From Arcobacter siniprincipis (GTDB lineage Bacteria > Campylobacterota > Campylobacteria > Campylobacterales > Arcobacteraceae): 64,000 nt of DNA. The translations under genes and the position numbers were made by a program. Positions 25,847-34,744 of this stretch are shown here, piece by piece. Every line of letters begins with the position of its first letter. Positions within the stretch are counted from its first letter, which is position 1. Location of the stretch: positions 868,001 to 932,000 of the forward strand of contig NZ_CP182343.1 of the NCBI RefSeq assembly GCF_048571125.1. Direction: 5' to 3'. A model generated the notes under the pieces. The model was not told where the DNA came from. It saw nothing but the letters and a program-made list of their open reading frames with translations, and searched no databases.

Positions 25847-25863
25847 ATTATTTAAGGAAGTTT

Positions 25864-26472
25864 ATGAGTCCTAAAAAAATCAATAAAGAAATTAAAAGAA
25901 GAGAAATTGCACTTGCGTGTTTTGATTTAGTTCATGATGCGAGAATGAGAAACTTAACAGTTGCAGATGTCGCAAAAAAAGCAGAGATAGGGAAAGGAAC
26001 TATATATGAATATTTTGAAAATAAAGATGACATAATTTTTGAAATAATAAATATGCATATTGAGTTTCAACATAATGAGATAATAAATAATATTAAAAAA
26101 GAAAAAATTATAAAAAATAAGGTACTTCAACTTTTTAAGTTTGTAACAAATAGTTCAGAAGAAAATTTAAAGCATTTCAATGGATATAGAGAATACTTAT
26201 CAATTGTATTAGCTGAAGAAAATATCAAAAGATGTAAGTTTAATAACTCATGTACAAATTTTTTTAGAAATCAATTAAGTTTGATAATTGAAGAAGGGAT
26301 AAAAAATGATGAACTATTACCTATTGCTAGAAATTTTATAGATGGAATTATGATTTTTGAAAAAGGTCTTACTTTGATGAAAATGACACAGTTGGAATTT
26401 AATGCAGTAGATGCTTGTGAAAAGTTTTTAGATAATATTTTTGAAGTTATGGAGAAAAAAGATGATAAATAA
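25864..26472 (+). CDS. TetR family repressor of efflux operon
   Basis: A 202-residue regulator. The N-terminal HTH has NLTVADVAKKAEIGKGTIYEYFENKDDI, the TetR signature (about residues 25-55); the rest is the helical ligand domain. I chose the ATG at 25864 (TAAGGAAG upstream). A TTG at 25828 lies inside the operator palindrome and would add 12 odd residues. Genes for a DUF2798 protein (11-bp overlap), adaptor, RND pump and outer-membrane factor follow, so it likely represses these plus divergent doxX. Confidence 0.9.
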   Translation: MSPKKINKEIKRREIALACFDLVHDARMRNLTVADVAKKAEIGKGTIYEYFENKDDIIFEIINMHIEFQHNEIINNIKKEKIIKNKVLQLFKFVTNSSEENLKHFNGYREYLSIVLAEENIKRCKFNNSCTNFFRNQLSLIIEEGIKNDELLPIARNFIDGIMIFEKGLTLMKMTQLEFNAVDACEKFLDNIFEVMEKKDDK

Positions 26473-26692
26473 AAAATATGCAAGAATAGTTTTTGCATTT
26501 TTTATGGCGCTAATAATGAGTTTTATAATGAGTTTTGTAATTACATTTATAAACTTAGATTTTGTAGAAGGATTTGTGTCCAAATGGATGGAAGCATTTG
26601 TTAAAGCATTTATCTGTGCTTTTCCTATTGTCTTTGTTGTAGCACCTCTTGTGCATAAAATCACTAATAAATTAATAAAAATAGAAGGATAG
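26462..26692 (+). CDS. DUF2798 family small membrane protein
   Basis: A 76-residue protein with two helices (about 7-32 and 44-65): ARIVFAFFMALIMSFIMSFVITFINL and FICAFPIVFVVAPLVHKIT, the DUF2798 pattern. The function of the family is unknown; members are often next to efflux or TetR genes. The ATG at 26462 lies inside the end of tetR (11-bp overlap) with GGAG 8 bp before it; the longer reading frame from a TTG at 26441 lacks an SD. The adaptor gene starts 3 bp after its stop, so the three are translationally linked. Confidence 0.8.
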   Translation: MINKKYARIVFAFFMALIMSFIMSFVITFINLDFVEGFVSKWMEAFVKAFICAFPIVFVVAPLVHKITNKLIKIEG

Positions 26693-26695
26693 TAA

Positions 26696-27691
26696 ATGTT
26701 TAAAAAATTAGTAATTGTAGTTCTTTCATCAATAACATTATATGCAGCTGGTGGACCCTCATTAGTTGAAACTACAAAGATAATAAAAGGGGAAGTAAAT
26801 CCTTTGCAAGAGTTTGTAGGAACATTAAAATTTGATAGAAATTCTGTTTTAGCAGCACAAAACTCTGGGGTTGTTCAAAAAATAAATTTTGAAGTAGGGG
26901 ATATAGTTAAAGAAGGTAAGACATTAGTTCAAATTGATGCTGATATCTTAAATGCGCAAGTTGAATCAGCAAGAGCAAATGCATTAAATGCACAAAGAGA
27001 TTATCAAAGATATACAAAATTATTAGAGACAAAATCTATTTCGCAAAAACAATATGATGATATTAAATTAAACGCAATTACTACAAAAAGTACTTTGAAT
27101 GAACTAGAAATAGAAAAAAAGAAAAAAAGTATTAATGCACCATATAGTGGTATAGTAGTTGAAAAATCAATAAACTTAGGAGAGTGGGTAAATGCTGGAA
27201 CGGCATTACTTTCAATAGTAGACACATCAAAAGCTGAGATAACTTTTAATGTTCCTTTAAATATTTTTAATGGCTTAAAAAAAGGTGCTATTTATGATAT
27301 TAATGTGGGTGAAAATATTTTAAAAGGAAAAATGAGTGGAGCAATTCCAAGTGGTGATAAATTAACTAGAACTTTCCCCGTTAAATTTAAAGCTAATACT
27401 AAAAATGTGTTTGTATTTGATGGGCAAGAAGCAAGTGTGAGTTTATCAAAGAATGCTAAACAAGAATCTCTTATAGTTCCAAGAGATGCCGTAATAAAAA
27501 GATTTGGAAAAAATATTGTCTTTATTATAGATGATAAAATGATTGCTCAAATGATTCCTGTACAAGTTATTGCATACTTAGAAAGTAAAGTTGCTATTAA
27601 AGCTGAAGGATTAACTGTTGGTCAAGATGTTGTTACTAAAGGAAATGAAAGAGTTTTCCCTAATTCACCTGTAAAAATAATAAACAACTAG
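26696..27691 (+). CDS. RND efflux periplasmic adaptor (MFP)
   Basis: A 331-residue membrane-fusion protein. Signal MFKKLVIVVLSSITLYA with no lipobox Cys; beta-barrel and lipoyl parts around QNSGVVQKINFEVGDIVKEGKTLVQID (about 55-85), a short helical hairpin (about 85-140), then the second lipoyl half INAPYSGIVVEKSINLGEWVNAGTALLSIV. The C-terminal part has ESLIVPRDAVIKRFGKNIVFII. It joins the pump to the outer-membrane channel. A hairpin-rich 114-bp gap separates it from the pump gene. Confidence 0.92.
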   Translation: MFKKLVIVVLSSITLYAAGGPSLVETTKIIKGEVNPLQEFVGTLKFDRNSVLAAQNSGVVQKINFEVGDIVKEGKTLVQIDADILNAQVESARANALNAQRDYQRYTKLLETKSISQKQYDDIKLNAITTKSTLNELEIEKKKKSINAPYSGIVVEKSINLGEWVNAGTALLSIVDTSKAEITFNVPLNIFNGLKKGAIYDINVGENILKGKMSGAIPSGDKLTRTFPVKFKANTKNVFVFDGQEASVSLSKNAKQESLIVPRDAVIKRFGKNIVFIIDDKMIAQMIPVQVIAYLESKVAIKAEGLTVGQDVVTKGNERVFPNSPVKIINN

Positions 27692-27789
27692 AGATACTTG
27701 TTGTCTCTTTTAGGACTTGTTTCTTAAATGGAATTTTTCCATTGCTAAAAGAAATTAGAAATGAAAATGTTCCCTTAATCATGGGAACA
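27692..27789 (+). other. Three successive hairpins between adaptor and pump genes
   Basis: Hairpin A: AGAGA...TCTCT followed by TTTT (27692-27715). Hairpin B: AATGGAA-TTT-TTCCATT (27727-27743). Hairpin C: TGTTCCC-N8-GGGAACA (27768-27789). All other junctions in the operon are tight, so this spacer may lower or time pump expression (inference). Confidence 0.5.
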
Positions 27790-27805
27790 ATTAAAGGAAT
27801 AAAAA

Positions 27806-30800
27806 ATGGATTTAATTAAGTTTTCGATTAAAAATCCTGTAACAATTATTGTTTCAGTTTTAATCGTAGTATTGTTTGGTTTTTTATCACTTTCTAAATT
27901 ACCATATCAATTAACACCTTCAGTTACAAAACCTGAAATTAAGATTACAACAACTTGGGCAGGTGCAACTCCTCACGAAGTTGAAAGAGAAATAATTGAA
28001 GAGCAAGAAGATGCTCTTAAAAGTTTGAATAATTTGGAAAAATATGAATCGTCAGCTAGTGATAATCAAGGTGAAATTACTTTAACTTTTAAATTATCTA
28101 CTGATATTAGAGTTGCTTTGCAAGATGTTTCAAATAAATTAAATGAAGTAAGTTCATATCCTGATAATGTTGATGAACCAATAATTGAAACAGCAACAGC
28201 AAGTCCTGTTATTTGGATGATGTTGCAAACTATTGATAATAACCCAAGACATATAGATGAGTATAGAACTTTTTTTAATGATGAAATAAAGCCAGTTATA
28301 AAAAGAGTAAATGGTGTTTCAGGAACTATGGATATTGGTGGTAGAGAAAAACAAATGCAGATTGTATTTGATACCAATAAACTTGCTTCTTATAGTTTGA
28401 CTATTTCACAAGTAATTTCAATTATTCAAAATGAAAATATTGATGTTTCTGCTGGTATTCAAAATATAAATAGAAGAGCCTACCGAATTAGAACTGTGAA
28501 TAAATTTACATCACCTACAGATATTGAGAAAGTAGTTTTAATCTCAACAAGAGATAAAAAAGTCACTATTAAAGATATAGCAAAAGTTGATTTTGGTTAT
28601 GAAACTGCAAATGGTGTTGCAATGTATTTAGGTGAAGATGGAATATTTTTAGGAGTTCAACCAAGTGCAGATTCAAATGTTGTTGAGCTTACAAATGAAG
28701 TTGAAGAAGTTGTAAATAGACTTAATGCTGGAATTTTAAAAGATAAAAAACTAAAAATACAATGGATATATGATCAAAGACCATATATAGTTGGTTCTGT
28801 TGACTTAGTACAGAAAAATATTATTATAGGTGGAGTTCTTGCAATATTTATTTTAATTTTATTTTTAAGAAGCATTTCTCCTACTGCTGTTATTTCTGTG
28901 GCTATTCCAATATCTATTATTGGTACATTTATTATATTAGATGCTATGGGGAGAAGTTTAAATACTATTTCTTTAGCTGGTATCTCCTTTGCTGTTGGTA
29001 TGTTAGTAGATAGTGCTATTGTTGTTTTGGAAAATATTGACAGGCATAGAAAAGAGGGAATGAGTGTGGCAGATGCTGCATATAAAGGTGCAAGTGAAGT
29101 TTGGGGTGCGTTGATTGCTTCTGCACTTACAACTATTGCAGTATTTTTGCCAATTGTATTTTTGCAAGATGAAGCTGGACAATTATTTAAGGATATTGCT
29201 ATTGCAGTAACAGCATCTGTTACATTCTCATTATTTGTCTCTATTTCAGTTATTCCAATGCTTTGGAAAAAATTTGCAGGAATGTCAAAAAGAGAGCCAA
29301 AAGATGCTGGTGCAATAGCAAATTTTGGTCATAAAATGGTTGATTTAATTATGTCTATTGTTACATTGTCATTAAGAAGTACATTTACAAAAGTAGTGAC
29401 TATTTTATCATTAACAATATTTTCTATTGGTGCTATATATGTTCTTTTCCCAAAACTTGATTATTTGCCAAAAGGGAATAAAAATTTGATTTTTAATATT
29501 TTAATTACTCCTCCTGGTCTTTCATACGATGAAAGATATGGAATGGGAACTTATTTAATGAAACAAGTTGAACCTTATATAAATAAAGATGTGGGGAATA
29601 CTCCAGGGCTTAATAGAGCTTTTTATGTCTCTTTTGGAGACTTTACTCTTTTTGGTGGAACTTCAATGCATGAAGATAGAGCGGCTGAACTAATACCAAT
29701 GTTTATTCCAATAGTCAATTCAATGCCATCTGTTTTTGGAGTTTCTCTTCAATCAGGTGTATTCGAATCAGATATAGGTGAGGGGAATAGTGTTGATATT
29801 GATATAAGTGGTGAAAAGATTGAAGATATTGCAAATATTGGGGCACAACTTTTTGGAGCTACTATGGGAGCAATTCCAGGTAGTCAAGTTCGACCTGTGC
29901 CATCTATAGAATTACTTTATCCAGAAGCTAGAATCAAACCAGATAGAGATGCTTTAAAAGCATTAGATCTTAGCTCTCGAGAATTGGGTATTGCAGTTGA
30001 TGTTCTTATGAGTGGAAGAAAAGTGGGTGATTTTGAACAAGATGGTAAAAAGAAAATTGACTTAATATTAAAAGCAGATGAAAATATCATCAAAACACCT
30101 GAAGATATTATGGTAACACAGCTTGCTTTACCTAATGGAATGGTTCTACCAGTCTCTTCTTTAGCTGAATATATTTCAACAACTGGAATTTCAGAAATTA
30201 GACATTTAAATGGGAAAAGAACAATTACTTTACAAGTTACACCACCAGAAGGTATGACAATAGACGAAGCTATGAAAATAATTGGTGGAATGTTAAAAGG
30301 AATGAAAGAAAAGGGAATTGTTAAAGATAGTGTTAAAATTGGTATTTCTGGAACAGCTGACAAGTTAACTGAGACCATAAAACTTTTAATGGATAATTTT
30401 ATTTTAGCTTTAGTAATTGTGTATTTACTTATGGCTTCATTATTTGGTAATTTTTTATATCCTATAGTTATTATGTTCACTGTTCCTTTGGCAACAGCAG
30501 GTGGATTTATTGGATTAAAACTTACAAATACATTTATTGCTCCCCAACCCTTGGATATATTAACAATGTTAGGGTTTATTATTTTAGTTGGAATTGTTGT
30601 AAACAATGCAATTTTAATAGTTCACCAAAGTTTAAATTACATAAGAGATGAAGGAATGGAACATAAAAAAGCAGTAATAGAAGCTACAAGAACAAGAATT
30701 AGACCTATTTATATGAGTTCCTTAACTTCTGTATTTGGTATGTTACCTTTAGTCTTAATACCAGGGCCAGGAAGTGAATTTTATAGAGGTTTAGGTTCTG

Positions 30801-30937
30801 TTATAACAGGTGGGTTAGCATTTTCAACAATATTTACAATATTTGTTACTCCTGCGCTTTTAATGTTTTTTATAAAATTAGAACAAAGAGTAAAAAGAGG
30901 TAATAATAAGGGACCTGTTGATGTTAGTAAATCTTAA
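27806..30937 (+). CDS. RND efflux pump permease (AcrB superfamily)
   Basis: A 1043-residue inner-membrane pump with the duplicated 12-helix architecture: N-terminal MDLIKFSIKNPVTIIVSVLIV, porter domains about 40-330 and 560-860, and two six-helix bundles. The proton-relay helices differ from AcrB: GMLVDSAIVVLEN has one Asp (D408 of AcrB replaced by Ser) and GIVVNNAILIVHQ has Asn where AcrB has Lys940. This pattern occurs in other HAE-type branches, so activity is not excluded. It is driven by TetR control with adaptor and TolC partners encoded alongside. Substrate unknown. Confidence 0.93.
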   Translation: MDLIKFSIKNPVTIIVSVLIVVLFGFLSLSKLPYQLTPSVTKPEIKITTTWAGATPHEVEREIIEEQEDALKSLNNLEKYESSASDNQGEITLTFKLSTDIRVALQDVSNKLNEVSSYPDNVDEPIIETATASPVIWMMLQTIDNNPRHIDEYRTFFNDEIKPVIKRVNGVSGTMDIGGREKQMQIVFDTNKLASYSLTISQVISIIQNENIDVSAGIQNINRRAYRIRTVNKFTSPTDIEKVVLISTRDKKVTIKDIAKVDFGYETANGVAMYLGEDGIFLGVQPSADSNVVELTNEVEEVVNRLNAGILKDKKLKIQWIYDQRPYIVGSVDLVQKNIIIGGVLAIFILILFLRSISPTAVISVAIPISIIGTFIILDAMGRSLNTISLAGISFAVGMLVDSAIVVLENIDRHRKEGMSVADAAYKGASEVWGALIASALTTIAVFLPIVFLQDEAGQLFKDIAIAVTASVTFSLFVSISVIPMLWKKFAGMSKREPKDAGAIANFGHKMVDLIMSIVTLSLRSTFTKVVTILSLTIFSIGAIYVLFPKLDYLPKGNKNLIFNILITPPGLSYDERYGMGTYLMKQVEPYINKDVGNTPGLNRAFYVSFGDFTLFGGTSMHEDRAAELIPMFIPIVNSMPSVFGVSLQSGVFESDIGEGNSVDIDISGEKIEDIANIGAQLFGATMGAIPGSQVRPVPSIELLYPEARIKPDRDALKALDLSSRELGIAVDVLMSGRKVGDFEQDGKKKIDLILKADENIIKTPEDIMVTQLALPNGMVLPVSSLAEYISTTGISEIRHLNGKRTITLQVTPPEGMTIDEAMKIIGGMLKGMKEKGIVKDSVKIGISGTADKLTETIKLLMDNFILALVIVYLLMASLFGNFLYPIVIMFTVPLATAGGFIGLKLTNTFIAPQPLDILTMLGFIILVGIVVNNAILIVHQSLNYIRDEGMEHKKAVIEATRTRIRPIYMSSLTSVFGMLPLVLIPGPGSEFYRGLGSVITGGLAFSTIFTIFVTPALLMFFIKLEQRVKRGNNKGPVDVSKS

Positions 30938-30945
30938 GGATAAAA

Positions 30946-32187
30946 ATGAAAAGAATTAAATATTTAGTATTGTCATCTTTAGTTGCAACAAATTTATTTG
31001 CAATATCACTCGATGAGGTTTTAAATATCTCATTGGAAAAAAACTTAGATATTGCAATAAGTAATTATGAATATAAAGAGACAAAAGAAGATTATAATAA
31101 ATCAAAATCGGCTTTTTTGCCAAAAGTTGATTTGTCATATTCTTATAATAATAGTAATAACCAAATACCTGGACAAATAAAAGAAGATTCAACTGCAAGT
31201 GCAATAGTTTCTTATAATCTTTTTAATGGTTTTAAAGATTTTAGTGAACTTTATAGTACTAAATATTTAAGAAATGCTTCGAAATTTTCTTATAATGCAC
31301 AAAAGCAAGATATTTTATTAAGTACAAAAGAAGCATATATTGATTATTTAAATAAAAGAAAAAACCTTCTAACTCAAGAGGATTCATATAAACTATTTGA
31401 AAATCAATACATAGATGCAAAAAATCAGTTTATACAGGGATTAGTTTCGAAAAATGACTTATTAAAAGTTGAAGTTAATATGTTAAATGCTAAACAAAGT
31501 GTAATTCAAGCAAAAGGAGATTTAAATATCTCTTTATATACCTTGAGTAATATTTTAGGTGGTTATGATTTAACAAATGAAAAAATAGAAGAATTAAATA
31601 TAAATCAAAATAAAATTTTTACTTATGATGTAGCACTTTTAGAAAATAGAAGTGAAATAAAAGCATATGAATTAAATTTAAAAAGTATAAAAGAACAATA
31701 TTTTGGCTCAAGAAGTACTTTTATGCCAAAAGTTGATGCTTCTATCTCATATAATAAATATGGAGATGATAAAAATATTGGTGGAAGAGATTCCTATCCT
31801 GATTCACAAGAAGTGGTGAATGTAACTGCTTCATGGAATTTGTATAATGGGAATAGTAATTACAGTGATATTATTAAAAAAAATATTCAAGTAAAAAAAG
31901 CAGTGGCAAATTTAGAAAAAATTAGATTAAGTATAAAACTTCAATATCAAAATGCACTCTCTTCTCTTGCTGTATCAAAAGCTAATTTTGAGACCTCAGA
32001 ATTAGCACTTAAACAAGCAAAAGAAAATTATACAATAGTTAAAAACAGGTTTCAAGAAGGATTATCCGATAATACAGATTTAATTGATGCAAACTACTTA
32101 CTTAGTGCAGCAAAACAGAGTTATTATAAAGCTTATTATGATAAATATATTTCTATAGAAACTTTAAATAGAATTTTAGAGAAGTAG
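30946..32187 (+). CDS. TolC family outer membrane factor
   Basis: A 413-residue outer-membrane channel component. Signal MKRIKYLVLSSLVATNLFA, then ISLDEVLNISLEKNLDI and two homologous halves, each with a beta-hairpin (KSAFLPKVDLSYSYNNSNN; RSTFMPKVDASISYNKYG) and long coiled coils. The second half has VKNRFQEGLSDNTDLIDANYLL, the usual late TolC motif. It begins 8 bp after the pump gene with AAGGAT as SD, closing a full tripartite efflux operon. Confidence 0.93.
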   Translation: MKRIKYLVLSSLVATNLFAISLDEVLNISLEKNLDIAISNYEYKETKEDYNKSKSAFLPKVDLSYSYNNSNNQIPGQIKEDSTASAIVSYNLFNGFKDFSELYSTKYLRNASKFSYNAQKQDILLSTKEAYIDYLNKRKNLLTQEDSYKLFENQYIDAKNQFIQGLVSKNDLLKVEVNMLNAKQSVIQAKGDLNISLYTLSNILGGYDLTNEKIEELNINQNKIFTYDVALLENRSEIKAYELNLKSIKEQYFGSRSTFMPKVDASISYNKYGDDKNIGGRDSYPDSQEVVNVTASWNLYNGNSNYSDIIKKNIQVKKAVANLEKIRLSIKLQYQNALSSLAVSKANFETSELALKQAKENYTIVKNRFQEGLSDNTDLIDANYLLSAAKQSYYKAYYDKYISIETLNRILEK

Positions 32188-32200
32188 TTAAAATATATTA

Positions 32201-32473
32201 TTATTTCCAAAACAAGGGCTTGTCTTTTTGCCCTTGTTCTCTTTGTTTTGGTTCAATTCTTTTTTCAGGTTTATAGTTATCATATTTAAAAGGGTTTCTA
32301 AATTGTAAAGAAGTAGGAGTTGGTCCTCCATCTTTTTCTACAGTTCTTGGTTTATATGTATCTCCTAAACTTGACCAACTTTTAGGTAAAAGAATATAAG
32401 CAACTACTAATATAATTATCACTAATGATATTATTATATATAGCCATTTATTACTTGATTCTTTTTCTTCCAT
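32201..32473 (-). CDS. Small membrane-anchored protein, paralogue of next gene
   Basis: Not recognised. It has 90 residues: short charged N-terminus with SNKW, one helix (about 11-29), then a soluble tail rich in Pro/Lys with LQFRNPFKYDNYKP and a final KPLFWK. The same order (SNKW, helix, LQFR-x2-F-x-YD-x-YKP, KP-x-FW) is in the gene at 32484, so the two are tandem duplicates. The helix with only a few N-terminal residues before it suggests a tail exposed to the periplasm. SD AAAAGGAACTAA precedes the ATG. No function is proposed. Confidence 0.6.
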   Translation of the reverse strand: MEEKESSNKWLYIIISLVIIILVVAYILLPKSWSSLGDTYKPRTVEKDGGPTPTSLQFRNPFKYDNYKPEKRIEPKQREQGQKDKPLFWK

Positions 32474-32483
32474 TTAGTTCCTT

Positions 32484-32768
32484 TTATTTATTCTTATTAT
32501 CCCAAAAAATTGGTTTTTTACCTTCTTCATTATCTTCCATTTGTTTTTGCATAAAAGTACTTTTTTTAGGGGGTTTATATTTGTCATATTGAAATCCACT
32601 TCTAAATTGTAATTTAATTGGGTCAGAACTTTTACTTGAACTTCTTAAACTATATGTATTACTAAAGTTATTTTGATTTAAAGGAATAAATAAATAACAT
32701 AAAATTAGTATTAATAAAACAACAGCTATTTTTATATACTTAGACCACTTATTAGATGTTTTTTCCAT
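32484..32768 (-). CDS. Small membrane-anchored protein, paralogue of previous gene
   Basis: Not recognised. It has 94 residues: TSNKW, one helix (about 11-29, YIKIAVVLLILILCYLFIPL), then a tail with LQFRSGFQYDKYKPPKK and KKPIFWDNKNK. It is the upstream copy of a tandem pair 10 bp apart on the same strand. Sequence outside the shared motifs has diverged, so the duplication is old. It lies 46 bp after the sufT-like gene and could be read through from the suf operon. The conserved tail words (YDxYKP, PxFW) look like a binding epitope (inference). Confidence 0.6.
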   Translation of the reverse strand: MEKTSNKWSKYIKIAVVLLILILCYLFIPLNQNNFSNTYSLRSSSKSSDPIKLQFRSGFQYDKYKPPKKSTFMQKQMEDNEEGKKPIFWDNKNK

Positions 32769-32814
32769 ATGAAATCTTCCTTATATACTCATTATATTGG
32801 AAAAATAATAAAAT

Positions 32815-33156
32815 CTATATAAGGAAACCATTTGCTAACATTATATCTTTCCCATCATCTGTAACTTTACTTTTGTCCCATGGTGGATCAAAGGTAAGAT
32901 TTACATGTACTTCTTCTATTTCTTCTATTACTTTTACTGCATATGATACATCATTGACTAAACTATCAGCAACAGGACAACCTGGACTTGTAAGAGTCAT
33001 ATCAACATTACATATAAGTATTTTTTCTTTTTCTTCTAAATCTATTTTATAAATTAATCCCAAATCATAAATATTAACTGGAATCTCTGGGTCAAATATA
33101 TGTTTTAATTGTCCAATTACTCTTTCAGTTATTTCTTCTTTATTATAATTTCCCAT
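32815..33156 (-). CDS. sufT: SufT-like MIP18 (DUF59) Fe-S assembly protein
   Basis: A 113-residue MIP18-family protein. Motifs: HIFDPEIPVNIYDLGLIYKI and MTLTSPGCPVADSLVNDV with the reactive Cys, then VNLTFDPPWDKSKVT. These are the family hallmarks also found in SufT and PaaD. It is the last gene of the suf set, 0 bp after sufE (stop next to ATG), and is expected to help maturation of Fe-S proteins. The symbol rests on operon position plus family. Confidence 0.88.
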   Translation of the reverse strand: MGNYNKEEITERVIGQLKHIFDPEIPVNIYDLGLIYKIDLEEKEKILICNVDMTLTSPGCPVADSLVNDVSYAVKVIEEIEEVHVNLTFDPPWDKSKVTDDGKDIMLANGFLI

Positions 33157-33564
33157 TTATTTTTCCTTCGCATACTCTTTTATTTTTTTTATCATACCTT
33201 GGACACCACTTTGTCTATTTGGTGTTATTATTTCTGTTAAGTTTAATTTATCCAAAATATTTATATCTAGATTATTTATATCATCTTTTTTTTCATTTGA
33301 AAATATTGTTGTGATAATATAAACCAAACCTTTAACAATAGCTGCATTTGAATCTGCTCTAAAAACCAATTCATTATTTTTAACATCTTTTATAAGCCAT
33401 ACTTTAGAAGTACAACCTTGCACTAAATTTTCTTCAACCATCTCTTTTTCATCTAAAGGGTTTAGTTTTTTACCCAAATCTATGATAAATTGATATTTTT
33501 CAAGTTCATCATCAAAAAGTTCCAAATCATCTTTAAACTCTTCAATTTTTTTTTCAATACTCAT
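33157..33564 (-). CDS. sufE: SufE sulfur acceptor
   Basis: A 135-residue SufE. The acceptor Cys is in LVQGCTSKVWL and the C-terminal part has LNLTEIITPNRQSGVQGMIKKI, as in other SufE proteins. It takes persulfide sulfur from SufS and passes it to the SufBCD scaffold. It begins 1 bp after sufS and ends directly at the sufT start, consistent with one mRNA. Cytosolic, with an acidic N-terminus (EEFKDDLELFDDELEKY). Confidence 0.92.
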   Translation of the reverse strand: MSIEKKIEEFKDDLELFDDELEKYQFIIDLGKKLNPLDEKEMVEENLVQGCTSKVWLIKDVKNNELVFRADSNAAIVKGLVYIITTIFSNEKKDDINNLDINILDKLNLTEIITPNRQSGVQGMIKKIKEYAKEK

Positions 33565-33565
33565 C

Positions 33566-34744
33566 TTAATCCTTTAACATAGTTATGGCTTTTTTTAAAG
33601 CAATAATTAGTTTATCAATATCCTCTTTTTCATTATAAAAAGCAATACTAACCCGAATAGTTCCTTCTATGCCTAAACTTTTCATAATAGGTTGAGCACA
33701 ATGATGTCCACATCTTAAAGCTATGCCCATTTTATCAACTAAAATACCCACATCTTCTGCCATAATATTTTTGATATTAAAACTAAGTGAACCAATAGAA
33801 TTTTTTATGTCACTATAAAAAATAATATCATCTATTTTTGATAACTCTTCGTAAAGATATATGTAAAGCTCTATTTCTTTTTTTTCAATATTTTCATATC
33901 CAAGCTCTTTTATAAACTCAATTGCTTTTCCAAATCCAATGACACCTGCTATATTTTGAGTACCTGCTTCAAATTTAAAAGGAGAGTCAAGTAATATACT
34001 TCGCTCATAAGTAACATCATTGATTGTGGCTCCTCCTGTTTGGTAAGGCAAAATATCATTTAGTAAATTCTCTTTTATATAAATAGCTCCAACACCTGTT
34101 GGTCCAAAGGTTTTATGTGAAGAGATTGCAAAAAAGTCTATATCTAAATCTTGCACATCAGTTTTTTTGTGAGTTAAAGATTGCGCTCCATCAACTAAAA
34201 CTTTTGCACCATATTTATGGGCTAAGCTAGTGATTCTTTTTATGTCGTGAATCTTTCCAAAGGCATTTGATATATGTGTAATAGATACAAGTGCCTTAGG
34301 ATTTTCTTTTAATATATTTTCAAAATCTTCATAATCAAAATCAAGATTCTCATTGCATTTTACTACTTCAAAATCTATATTAGCTATTTGCCAAGGCACG
34401 ATATTGGAGTGGTGCTCTAAAGAAGAGATTATCACTTTTTTAAATCTATTTTTTGCATATGAATTTACTATAAAATTAATACTTTCAGTCACACCTTTTG
34501 TAAAGATTATTTCATGTTTTTCTTTTGCATTTATAAAGGTTTTTAAAACTTCTCTTGTGTGTTCATAATTTTGTGTTGCTTTATTTGCATTTCCATGATT
34601 ACTTCTATGTGTATTTGAACAATAATATGAATAATAATTTATAATTTCATCAATAACCACTTGTGGTTTTTGAGTCGTAGCAGCATTGTCAAGATAGACA
34701 ATATTGCTATTTTTAAAATAAGGAAAATAATCTTTGAACATCAT
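33566..34744 (-). CDS. sufS: Cysteine desulfurase SufS
   Basis: A 392-residue type II cysteine desulfurase. Motifs: YLDNAATTQKP at the N-terminus, DGAQSLTHKKTDVQDLDIDF, PLP Lys in AISSHKTFGPTGVG, and the active Cys in ALRCGHHCAQP, the type II RxGHHCA motif. It moves sulfur from cysteine to SufE. The start overlaps the sufD stop by 4 nt (ATGA). It is distinct from the type I NifS at 38264, so the genome encodes two desulfurases in adjacent divergent units. Confidence 0.95.
   Translation of the reverse strand: MMFKDYFPYFKNSNIVYLDNAATTQKPQVVIDEIINYYSYYCSNTHRSNHGNANKATQNYEHTREVLKTFINAKEKHEIIFTKGVTESINFIVNSYAKNRFKKVIISSLEHHSNIVPWQIANIDFEVVKCNENLDFDYEDFENILKENPKALVSITHISNAFGKIHDIKRITSLAHKYGAKVLVDGAQSLTHKKTDVQDLDIDFFAISSHKTFGPTGVGAIYIKENLLNDILPYQTGGATINDVTYERSILLDSPFKFEAGTQNIAGVIGFGKAIEFIKELGYENIEKKEIELYIYLYEELSKIDDIIFYSDIKNSIGSLSFNIKNIMAEDVGILVDKMGIALRCGHHCAQPIMKSLGIEGTIRVSIAFYNEKEDIDKLIIALKKAITMLKD

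Noticed and set aside
29917..30606. 229-codon open frame opposite the RND pump
   Set aside because: Low-complexity Ile/Pro/Ser-rich translation, no start signal, wholly inside a clear pump gene.
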